DNA of 42,421 nt from Roseivirga sp. UBA6061 (GTDB lineage Bacteria > Bacteroidota > Bacteroidia > Cytophagales > Cyclobacteriaceae). The notes under the pieces were generated by a model. It was not told the origin of the DNA, did no database searches, and saw nothing but the letters and a program-made list of their open reading frames with translations. The stretch spans positions 1 through 42,421 of the forward strand of contig DIYF01000062.1 in the NCBI GenBank assembly GCA_002427745.1. The letters run 5' to 3'. The position numbers and the translations under genes are program-made. Below are positions 35,999 through 42,421 of this stretch, one piece after another. Every line of letters starts with the position of its first letter. Positions within the stretch are counted from its first letter, which is position 1.

Positions 35999-37261
35999 TC
36001 AGAATCTTTCAAGCATTTCAGAGATGACATAAGGGTTTAATCTATTTTTCAACGCTGATAAATATAACCTTTCATCAACATCATTGATTGGGGTTGGCTC
36101 AGGCCTTTCGTTTTTAGGAAAGTGGTCTTCAATGAGCTTGAAACATGAGCCTAAACGGATAATACATGGTTGAATTAAATCATTGCCCATTTCAATATAT
36201 AGCTCATTTTGAAATTGTTGGAGATTAGCTGAGATTAAATCCTTTTTTGCTGGATCATAGCCTGCAAGTTCTTCAGCAACCAATTCAGAGGTCAGGACTC
36301 CAATTGCGACTCTTCTAATATTGAAAAGAGACATACTGTCTTCAAAATCAACTGTTGGATCATTCTTTTGATAAAATGAAGCTCTTTCCAAAAAAGCCAA
36401 ATGCAACAGGTGAAAGTTAAAGACTATACTATGGATGGCTACAAATGCTTTAATACCAGAGTAATCTAAGTTTGAAGTTTGGTTACTGACGAAAAGCTCA
36501 AGTGTCTTTTTCATGGCATAATAATCACAAGCCATCTCCTCTGAGATCTTTTTTCTGTTGTCCAGATTGTGGTTTCTCCGACCTAGTCTTTCTCTTTCCA
36601 GTTTATCTTGAATTTCTTTTGGTAAATCATCTAGGGAGGTGACACTTAAATCCGAAAACACTAATTCAACAAACTGTAGATAGTTGGAATCAATAGGCTC
36701 AAAGATCGCTGGGATATGTCCTTTCAGTTGTACATGGTGGTGATAGAATTCATGCGCAATAATTGTCGAATCAAAAACCAAATTATAAAGTGATTGGTAC
36801 TCGGGTTTGAGATAAACCGACAGAGTACCTTGAGCATTATCTAGTAATGCTTTGTTGACCGTTGGTTCTCCTTCGTATGTAGGGGTGGTGCAATCTCCTA
36901 ATTTGTCTGTGAAAAACTGATCTGACTTGCTAACATGGAGAGAAGCAGCTGAAAGAAATACGTAGAAAAGTAGGTCTTGAGGTCGTAGGGAGTAAGTGGC
37001 AGCAAATGCTGTCTTTAATATCATGCTTTGACCAATGTCAAAGAAAATAGCTGCACCATCATTTTTCTTAATAATGAAACTGGATTGAGATTCGTCAGCG
37101 ATTGGAAAAATATCTATCGAGTCTAATTCTTCAGGAAGCAGATGATCTTTGAGTTCTTCTAAGGTTTGCTTATATGCAGGTTTTAGAATAATAGGATTGA
37201 TATAACTTTGACGAGTCCTTAATACAAGCGGAACCCAAGAAAGCGTAGAATCATTTGACAT
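35999..37261 (-). CDS. HExxH zinc metallopeptidase-like protein of the island cluster
   Basis: The 420-residue protein has a clear gluzincin-type zinc site: HEFYH at 170-174 (IIAHEFYHHH) and a downstream EEMACDYYA (241-249) that supplies the third ligand, as in ExxACD motifs of several peptidase families. No signal peptide or membrane helix is seen, so it should be cytoplasmic. The rest is mostly helical and not recognised. It overlaps the upstream 90-residue gene by 11 bases and is the last gene of the four-gene minus-strand cluster. Metallopeptidase chemistry is inferred from the motif; the target, perhaps a partner or host protein, is unknown. Confidence 0.75.
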   Translation of the reverse strand: MSNDSTLSWVPLVLRTRQSYINPIILKPAYKQTLEELKDHLLPEELDSIDIFPIADESQSSFIIKKNDGAAIFFDIGQSMILKTAFAATYSLRPQDLLFYVFLSAASLHVSKSDQFFTDKLGDCTTPTYEGEPTVNKALLDNAQGTLSVYLKPEYQSLYNLVFDSTIIAHEFYHHHVQLKGHIPAIFEPIDSNYLQFVELVFSDLSVTSLDDLPKEIQDKLERERLGRRNHNLDNRKKISEEMACDYYAMKKTLELFVSNQTSNLDYSGIKAFVAIHSIVFNFHLLHLAFLERASFYQKNDPTVDFEDSMSLFNIRRVAIGVLTSELVAEELAGYDPAKKDLISANLQQFQNELYIEMGNDLIQPCIIRLGSCFKLIEDHFPKNERPEPTPINDVDERLYLSALKNRLNPYVISEMLERF

Positions 37262-37523
37262 TATCGAGTAGTTCTTGTTTTTCAGACTCTTTTAAAATCA
37301 AACCATCCTTGGTGATTTCTAAGTATCCAATTTTCATTTTTAATGCTGCAATCAAACCAACAGTTCCAAAAGCTAAACTTGTCCAATTCTCTACTATTAA
37401 AGTGAGGATCTCCACTCCATTTGCCCCAGACTGAGGTAAATCAAGTATATTCTTAGTATCACTTTTAGCAATCTGCTTCAAAATCTCTATTGTCTCTGGA
37501 TTACTACTTTTAATTTCAATCAT
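37251..37523 (-). CDS. Small probable membrane protein of the island cluster
   Basis: This 90-residue protein has a hydrophobic stretch at about residues 40-62 (ILTLIVENWTSLAFGTVGLIAAL) flanked by polar ends, consistent with one membrane helix or a hydrophobic hairpin. It resembles no family I know. It overlaps the metallopeptidase gene by 11 bases and follows the nuclease-like gene by 54, so it is very likely a real cistron. Possible jobs are membrane anchor, effector or regulator of the peptidase. Confidence 0.6.
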   Translation of the reverse strand: MIEIKSSNPETIEILKQIAKSDTKNILDLPQSGANGVEILTLIVENWTSLAFGTVGLIAALKMKIGYLEITKDGLILKESEKQELLDNVK

Positions 37524-37577
37524 AGTGTTAAAATTTATTCGTGTGGTATTAAGGCTTCAATTTGAAAGATATGGTCT

Positions 37578-38156
37578 TTATTGCCTTTCAATCTCTAGAA
37601 TATCAAGAAGTTGCTCTTTGGTTATAATTAGGAAGTTTGTTGTATCATAAGTATTCTTCTCAACTCGTTTCAAAAAGCCCATATAGTTCATTATTCTGAT
37701 AAAACTTCTAAGCACAGAATCGTTAAATGCAACGCCAATACCTATTCTTCCAAGTGAAGCTGCATTTACCATACTCCCCATTATATGTTTCTTGGTACTG
37801 GTGTTTTCAATTTCAATTGCGAGTAAACAACGTGCATTTTGGTTCTTTCTCTTGACCACATTTAACCTTGGCAGTTCAATTTCATTTAGCCATTCTTCAC
37901 CAATATTGCTGATATGGCATTCATATACTTGAGTAATGAACTCTTCAAACTGTTGGTTGCCATTAACAATCAAGTTGTATTCATTGGTTCTGTTCTGTCC
38001 TGGTGCTACATTAAACGGACCCACAGCGATATCAACCCTAGGTGAATACTGATATGGTGTTTTTCTAAATGCCGTCCATTCTTGAACTACTTCCAAACCA
38101 TTGAGCAAGTTTTGTAGGCTTGGACCTACCAATTCTTGATATTCTTTCGCTGTCAT
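37578..38156 (-). CDS. Possible PD-(D/E)xK nuclease-fold protein of the island cluster
   Basis: The 192-residue protein has a pattern fitting a PD-(D/E)xK core: Asp42 in SPRVDIAVGPF, then Glu114/Glu116 in CLLAIEIENTS, Lys122-Lys123 six residues later, and a following helix-strand (IMGSMVNAASLGRIGIGVAF). The acidic strand and the ExE spacing are suggestive, not decisive. It starts one base after the PHP/SMC gene stop, so the two are tightly coupled. It could be the nuclease arm of an ATPase-directed system or a non-catalytic DNA-binding partner. Confidence 0.6.
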   Translation of the reverse strand: MTAKEYQELVGPSLQNLLNGLEVVQEWTAFRKTPYQYSPRVDIAVGPFNVAPGQNRTNEYNLIVNGNQQFEEFITQVYECHISNIGEEWLNEIELPRLNVVKRKNQNARCLLAIEIENTSTKKHIMGSMVNAASLGRIGIGVAFNDSVLRSFIRIMNYMGFLKRVEKNTYDTTNFLIITKEQLLDILEIERQ

Positions 38157-38157
38157 T

Positions 38158-40809
38158 TTATATCCCGTAAATCGCTTGTCTTTGTTTAAATGCGTTTATT
38201 CCTCCTTCCAAAATCTCGCAACATACTTTCCTTGTGTTTTCACGGTCAATAGAACCTGAGTCAATAACGTGAGTCTTAGTATTCGTGCTTTTGAGAGGAA
38301 TAATGAGTTCTGCATCACCTAAGACAGTAATATTGGGATTATGTGTCACAATTATTACTTGTCGAGTTTCCTTTATTTTTCGAAGGTTTTTGACTATAGT
38401 CTTAAATATAAACTCGCTGTCTAAGTTGTCTTCTGGTTGGTCTATAATCAATGGTGTCTTACTCTTAGATAGCATAAGTATTCCCAAAAGAACAGATTGT
38501 TGTTGTCCCAATGAAAGTCGAGAAATTGACCGTTTCTGAGTCACTTTTTTTCCATTATCATCATAAAAGACTTTTGTGACTGTTATTCTAGGTCTGTCTT
38601 CAAATTCCAAATGTTCAAAGTCTTCATAAGCCTGTTCGTTAGTCAACCTTTTAATTATAGATTCTATATCTGAATCTGTAAGAAGGCGTTCTCCCTTGGC
38701 ATTTTTCATCGCTTCAAATGATTTCTTGTTTTTCCTTTTACAGCAATCTGCAAACTCCATCGGTGACATTTGTTGAGCAATAAATAGGGCCTTTGGGACC
38801 TGTACAGTTCGCCAATCCATAATACTCTTCAATTCAAGTTCGAATGCTTTGGAGAATTTACCTTGCTGGTATTCAATATCAATAAACAAACCATCCATTG
38901 AGTTCTTCAAATTCTTATTAATCTCTAAAGCAAAGTTGTAACGTTTGTAGTATATCTTATTTTTTAAATCCTTCCGTTCTTTGATTATCTCTTTTCTTTC
39001 CTTGACTAAGTTTTTCAATTCAAGTTGAGTAGTTTCTAAAGATTTTACTCTTTTACTCAAATCGATTATGTCATTTGAGATTTGATTGATCTTACCGAGA
39101 TCAAATGGTATGCCTTTCTCCTTCAGTTCCTTTTTCTTTTTGTCAATCTTGTCTTGATATTCCTTTTCCTTGCCAGACCAGTCTTTCAGTTGCACCTTGA
39201 GTGAGTCAATCTTTTCGTTAAGGGACTTATTTAATTCTTCTGATTTTGATGCTACAATCTTCGAAAAGTCCGAAACAAGTTCTTTGACACTATTGAAATA
39301 ATCTTTCCCAATTATTATATCATCATCATTAAGCTTGCTAAAACCGTCAAATGTAGATTGATCACCCAAAATGTCGCGATAGGTCTTAACAAGTTCGTGT
39401 AAGTCCTTAATTAAGGTCGAGCGAATCTCTCTTTCTTTAAGAAGAGCATTTTGAAATTTGGCTAACTCACCAGCCTTCTCCTGAATGAGGTTTTCCATTT
39501 TCTTTTTCTCATTACTCAAGGCTTTTTTTGTCTCATCAAAACTCAACAAATCAAGTCTTCTCTTTCTACATTCACTCGTGTTAGACATGAGTTTATTTAT
39601 AAGCTCTTGATCTTCATCATGCATGGTCTTAATATCCAAGAAGGAGTCCAAGAAAGATATTAAGACCATTGGGTTCTCATCGCTGTGCTGAATGGTATCA
39701 GCTGTTTCACCTTGTCCGTAACTTTCAATCAGGACTTTTGAAATTCCATTTTGCGGATCTGTTAAGTTATTTGATGTATTAAATTTCTCTCGTCTAAATT
39801 CAGTTAGTTGTCCTGTTTCGTCTTGGTATGCCAAGTCAATAGAGTCCGGCCATACTTCAGAATCTACCATTTTTGCTTTGGACTTATTCCCGCTAGTTTC
39901 TCTGATGGCTTCAAGAAAGGTCGACTTTCCAGCTCCTCTGCTTCCAATTATACAAGTAAGATTGGAGCTCAAACTCACATCTATCTCATCTAGTAAACCT
40001 CCAGTTATTCTAATAGACTTGATTAATGGACGTTGTTCAGGAATGAAGTCTTCTAGCCTAACTCTTGAGCTATGATTTAGTAATGCTACTTTAAATGCGT
40101 GATAGTTAAGCTCATCCACTTTAATTCTTGTTAACTTCTTATTGCCATCTGCATTAGTACCAAGTTTGTCAAGAGTATGAGCATCAGAAGACATTAGCTT
40201 TGGAAGGGTAGATATTCCTAAACCTTCAATCGACTTCTTCCTCAATTGGAAAAGTTTCTTTCTATTAGAATCAGCATCTAATTCTGTGAAAAAGTCTACA
40301 GAACTTTTTGAACTAATTTCAAGGCCGAATAGATTGTCATGAATGAAAACTTCATCCATCTGCGGCCCATAACGTTTAATAGTTTTTTCAAACCCTGACT
40401 CGAGTTCTATATGAGCCAATACCCCTATACCATTATGGCTTTTGGCATAGTCCAAACACTTAACGATGCCCTCTTGGCATGTCTTTCGGTCAGCAGTAAT
40501 TGTCAACTTTCCATAAAAGTCTCTTAAGTCTTTAAACTCACTAAAGTAAACCAACAAGTGACCTTGAGTTGTGCTGACTTCAATTCCTGGAATTACTAAA
40601 ATACCTTTTCCCTTAGCATGATTAATCGCAACACTCGAATTCTGAATCTCATTATGGTCAGTAATGCTAATAATGCTGAGCCCCTTCTTCATTGCCATAT
40701 CAACAATTGCCTCAGGGGTCATAGTCGAGTCTTTAACATCGTAAGATCCAAACTCGCCAAAAGAATGTATATGTAAGTCAGCTCGTAAAAATTGGGCTCC
40801 ATTAGCCAT
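38158..40809 (-). CDS. PHP-domain/SMC-like ATPase (TrlF-like)
   Basis: The 883-residue protein starts with a PHP phosphoesterase domain (residues 8-255): HxH at 13-15 (ADLHIHS), ITDHN at 49-53, PGIEVS, GVLAHIE and SSDAH near 207-211 give the metal-binding set. An ABC/SMC-type ATPase follows with Walker A GSRGAGKST (289-297), a long lysine- and glutamate-rich coiled coil (about 410-640), a signature-like RLSLGQQQSVLLG, Walker B PLIIDQPEDNLD and H-loop VTHNPN. This architecture is annotated as the TrlF family and recurs in defence-type contexts. PHP domains hydrolyse phosphoesters. It is the first gene of the cluster, with an AT-rich promoter region. Confidence 0.9.
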   Translation of the reverse strand: MANGAQFLRADLHIHSFGEFGSYDVKDSTMTPEAIVDMAMKKGLSIISITDHNEIQNSSVAINHAKGKGILVIPGIEVSTTQGHLLVYFSEFKDLRDFYGKLTITADRKTCQEGIVKCLDYAKSHNGIGVLAHIELESGFEKTIKRYGPQMDEVFIHDNLFGLEISSKSSVDFFTELDADSNRKKLFQLRKKSIEGLGISTLPKLMSSDAHTLDKLGTNADGNKKLTRIKVDELNYHAFKVALLNHSSRVRLEDFIPEQRPLIKSIRITGGLLDEIDVSLSSNLTCIIGSRGAGKSTFLEAIRETSGNKSKAKMVDSEVWPDSIDLAYQDETGQLTEFRREKFNTSNNLTDPQNGISKVLIESYGQGETADTIQHSDENPMVLISFLDSFLDIKTMHDEDQELINKLMSNTSECRKRRLDLLSFDETKKALSNEKKKMENLIQEKAGELAKFQNALLKEREIRSTLIKDLHELVKTYRDILGDQSTFDGFSKLNDDDIIIGKDYFNSVKELVSDFSKIVASKSEELNKSLNEKIDSLKVQLKDWSGKEKEYQDKIDKKKKELKEKGIPFDLGKINQISNDIIDLSKRVKSLETTQLELKNLVKERKEIIKERKDLKNKIYYKRYNFALEINKNLKNSMDGLFIDIEYQQGKFSKAFELELKSIMDWRTVQVPKALFIAQQMSPMEFADCCKRKNKKSFEAMKNAKGERLLTDSDIESIIKRLTNEQAYEDFEHLEFEDRPRITVTKVFYDDNGKKVTQKRSISRLSLGQQQSVLLGILMLSKSKTPLIIDQPEDNLDSEFIFKTIVKNLRKIKETRQVIIVTHNPNITVLGDAELIIPLKSTNTKTHVIDSGSIDRENTRKVCCEILEGGINAFKQRQAIYGI

Positions 40810-41028
40810 AAAACCTGCGTTATTTATTGATAATTAGTAATATAAAATATATAATTATCAATATTAAACCATCCAATGAATTACACTCTAAACTTAATTT
40901 TGATGTCACACTATATGAGGTATTATATGCATCATTAAGTGTTGTCTTTCCAGAATATCTTGAAAGGCCGTGTTTTAATAATTGGTTGAACTTACATGAG
41001 TATATTTCTCACGTGTTATTCTTAGAGA

Positions 41029-41985
41029 ATGGAGCTTATCACACAAAGTATAGCAGCAGCAGCTGTAGGTAAAGGTATTGAATTGGCTTACTCTGAAGTC
41101 AAAAAAGCTCTTACCAAATCCAAAGAATTGGCAACCCAAAGAGCGATAAATGAGCAAGCAGATTTAATCAGGATACTAGATAAAAAAATAAAGAAACTCA
41201 ATAAGAAGCTCAGAGAGGTTATGAATAAAAACCTCCAAGACCCTGATACATATCTAATCTTCAATTTGGCTTTAAAAGGGGCATATCAATATAGTGATCC
41301 CTTAAAGTCTGAGGTTCTCGCAGACATGATTTGGGCAAGATTAATGAGTGAAAACCCTGAGAATATTGAGAATCAGCTTGTCAATGATTGTATTTCAAAA
41401 ATTGAGAAATTATCCACCAACGAACTCAATATATTAGCCATTGCCTACCTTCTTGAGTTGAGCGAGGACTATGAATCCGATTCATTATTTGAAATCGATC
41501 ATTACGAAGAATGGGAGAAAGGAACAATTCAGGATAAATATTTCCTTGAAAGAAATACCATCGATATAAGCAATCGAATTGAGAAGTTTGAATGTTTAAC
41601 TGATGTCCAAATGAGTGATCAAAGCGTTTATTTTTTGAAAAGTACAGGGCTTGCTGACTTGCGAGATTATGAAAACAGTGGGACAAACTTCATCCTTCAT
41701 AACTCGTTTGAACCTAGTTTCAGGAAATTTCCAAAAGCAAAAGATCTCGGACTAAAGGAGTATTATACGAGCCAGCTTATCTCACAGATCAAAGAAGAGA
41801 CAAATATTTCGTTTGCTCCTAAATTCTTCAGACTTAACCTTAACATCTCTGGAATCTATTTAGCCAAGAAGGTATATTTCTTACTAAGAGATAAGCATAG
41901 CAGTATAGAAAATGAACGGAAAGCCAAAGCACGCTATAATCAGGAACAATATGAAGCGTACCGGGCAGGCTTCTTAGGTAGCTAA
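41029..41985 (+). CDS. Unknown island protein, possibly LPO_1073/Vpar_1526-like
   Basis: The 318-residue protein is rich in charged helices. An N-terminal short hydrophobic helix (TQSIAAAAVGKGIELAY), a coiled coil (about 45-65, DKKIKKLNKKLREV) and a helical segment SKIEKLSTNELNILAIAYLLE are visible. The last pattern recalls proteins labelled LPO_1073/Vpar_1526 family, a name only; I hold this loosely. It is transcribed away from the PHP/SMC cluster (219-base divergent gap) and converges on the XRE gene. It may be an independent defence gene or an accessory to the cluster. Confidence 0.65.
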   Translation: MELITQSIAAAAVGKGIELAYSEVKKALTKSKELATQRAINEQADLIRILDKKIKKLNKKLREVMNKNLQDPDTYLIFNLALKGAYQYSDPLKSEVLADMIWARLMSENPENIENQLVNDCISKIEKLSTNELNILAIAYLLELSEDYESDSLFEIDHYEEWEKGTIQDKYFLERNTIDISNRIEKFECLTDVQMSDQSVYFLKSTGLADLRDYENSGTNFILHNSFEPSFRKFPKAKDLGLKEYYTSQLISQIKEETNISFAPKFFRLNLNISGIYLAKKVYFLLRDKHSSIENERKAKARYNQEQYEAYRAGFLGS

Positions 41986-41996
41986 CATATAATTGG

Positions 41997-42200
41997 TTAG
42001 CTCTTCGTACTTACGAGAAGCTCTCTTATATCCACATCTAAAATCTCAGCCATGGTCTTTAAATCTTTCAAGTGGGGTTGAGACTTATTGTTACAAATTG
42101 AGGTGATAGTGTTCGGGTTTTTACCCATTCGCTCAGCTAATTCTTTCTGAGACATTCCTTTTATGACCAGGACTTCTTTAAGTCGATTAATTCTCTCCAT
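41997..42200 (-). CDS. XRE-family helix-turn-helix regulator
   Basis: The 67-residue protein is a single Cro/C1-type HTH domain: LKEVLVIKGMSQKELAERMG is helix one and two, NPNTITSICNNKSQP contains the recognition helix, and LKTMAEILDVDIRELL closes the fold. Such compact regulators often autoregulate and control adjacent island or restriction genes. The upstream region carries several dyads (42263-42360) and the start of a divergent gene. It converges on the 318-residue gene with 11 bases between stops. Confidence 0.9.
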   Translation of the reverse strand: MERINRLKEVLVIKGMSQKELAERMGKNPNTITSICNNKSQPHLKDLKTMAEILDVDIRELLVSTKS

Positions 42201-42262
42201 TAAATCTAAAATACGGCTTAAAGATAAGGAAAACGCAGTTTTTGCACCTAAAACATAGGTTG

Positions 42263-42360
42263 AACCAATGTTTCAATTGGTTGTTTTGTGATTTTCATTA
42301 ATCTAAAAAATTGTTATGATTGTGATAATCATAGTTTATTTCTATGTTTACATAGATTAA
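42263..42360. promoter_or_regulatory. Cluster of dyads upstream of the XRE gene, probable operators
   Basis: Three perfect 7-bp dyads lie in 95 bases: AACCAAT-6-ATTGGTT (42263-42282), TATGATT-5-AATCATA (42315-42333) and TCTATGT-2-ACATAGA (42341-42356). An outer pair TTAATCTA (42298-42305) and TAGATTAA (42353-42360) frames the last two. Small XRE repressors bind such dyads; the region lies between two divergent starts. Confidence 0.6.
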
Positions 42361-42383
42361 AACGATAGTGAAAATAATTAACA

Positions 42384-42421
42384 ATGGAACAGAAAAACAC
42401 TCCGCCACTAACTTCATTTCC
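42384..42421 (+). CDS. Start of a gene running off the right edge (tentative)
   Basis: An ATG at 42384 opens a frame that is uninterrupted for 12 codons to the end of the window (MEQKNTPPLTSF). The position, just after the dyad cluster and divergent from the XRE gene, is where a regulated partner gene would be expected. Too short to identify. Confidence 0.35.
   Translation, partial: MEQKNTPPLTSF

Noticed and set aside
40827..41072. 81-codon plus-strand frame in the divergent gap before the 318-residue gene
   Set aside because: It overlaps the next gene's start in another frame, is built from AT-rich promoter-like sequence and shows no motif; chance coding is likely.

Overview
The window looks like chromosomal DNA of a Bacteroidota bacterium, most likely of the order Cytophagales. 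This is inferred from several traits seen together: a type IX secretion (T9SS) style C-terminal tail on a secreted peptidase, three LytTR-type response regulators, carboxypeptidase-regulatory-like and tricorn-like exported proteins, a PadR/FtsX permease pair, a thiS-thiC-thiE-thiD-thiE-thiG-thiH thiamine operon, a promoter box of the Bacteroidota type (TAnnTTTG), and few obvious Shine-Dalgarno sequences. No rRNA, tRNA, insertion sequence or CRISPR array was seen.

Layout. 1-3.7 kb: the 3' end of a multi-pass membrane protein, a lipoprotein agmatine-deiminase-like enzyme, and a LytS/LytTR two-component pair whose kinase is frameshifted. 3.77-9.9 kb: a TPP-riboswitch-controlled thiamine operon with two ThiE-family genes and no thiF. 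10-15.3 kb: a secreted papain-like peptidase with a T9SS-like tail, and on the other strand a large exported prolyl-oligopeptidase fused to a carboxypeptidase-regulatory-like N-terminal region. 15.5-18.4 kb: a TPR/HisKA_2 sensor kinase and a LytTR response regulator. 18.4-20.4 kb (minus strand): a protein whose N-terminal third resembles the pore-forming helical domain of Cry delta-endotoxins, followed by a jacalin-like beta-prism and an unrecognised beta-rich domain; its upstream gap is full of RNA-structure signals. 20.6-23.9 kb (minus strand): a tricorn-like S41 peptidase. 24.2-26.0 kb: another LytS/LytTR pair. 26.3-31.1 kb: a DUF2147 protein followed by a four-gene TolC/adaptor/FtsX/ATPase efflux operon. 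31.4-35.9 kb: PadR regulator with a striking tandem operator-like repeat, an orphan large FtsX permease and an exported leucine-rich-repeat protein.

36.0-42.4 kb is different in character. It is visibly AT-rich and carries a compact minus-strand four-gene cluster: a PHP-domain/SMC-like ATPase (TrlF-like), a probable PD-(D/E)xK-type protein, a small probable membrane protein and an HExxH metallopeptidase. Beside it are a divergent gene of unknown function, a small XRE regulator and a dyad-rich control region. This has the look of an acquired defence-type island. The four-gene combination is the best candidate for an undescribed system here; the Cry-like protein is the second.

Themes: thiamine synthesis is controlled by feedback through the riboswitch; three LytTR circuits interleave with export and secreted-protease genes; and the right end is an accessory region with its own regulator.
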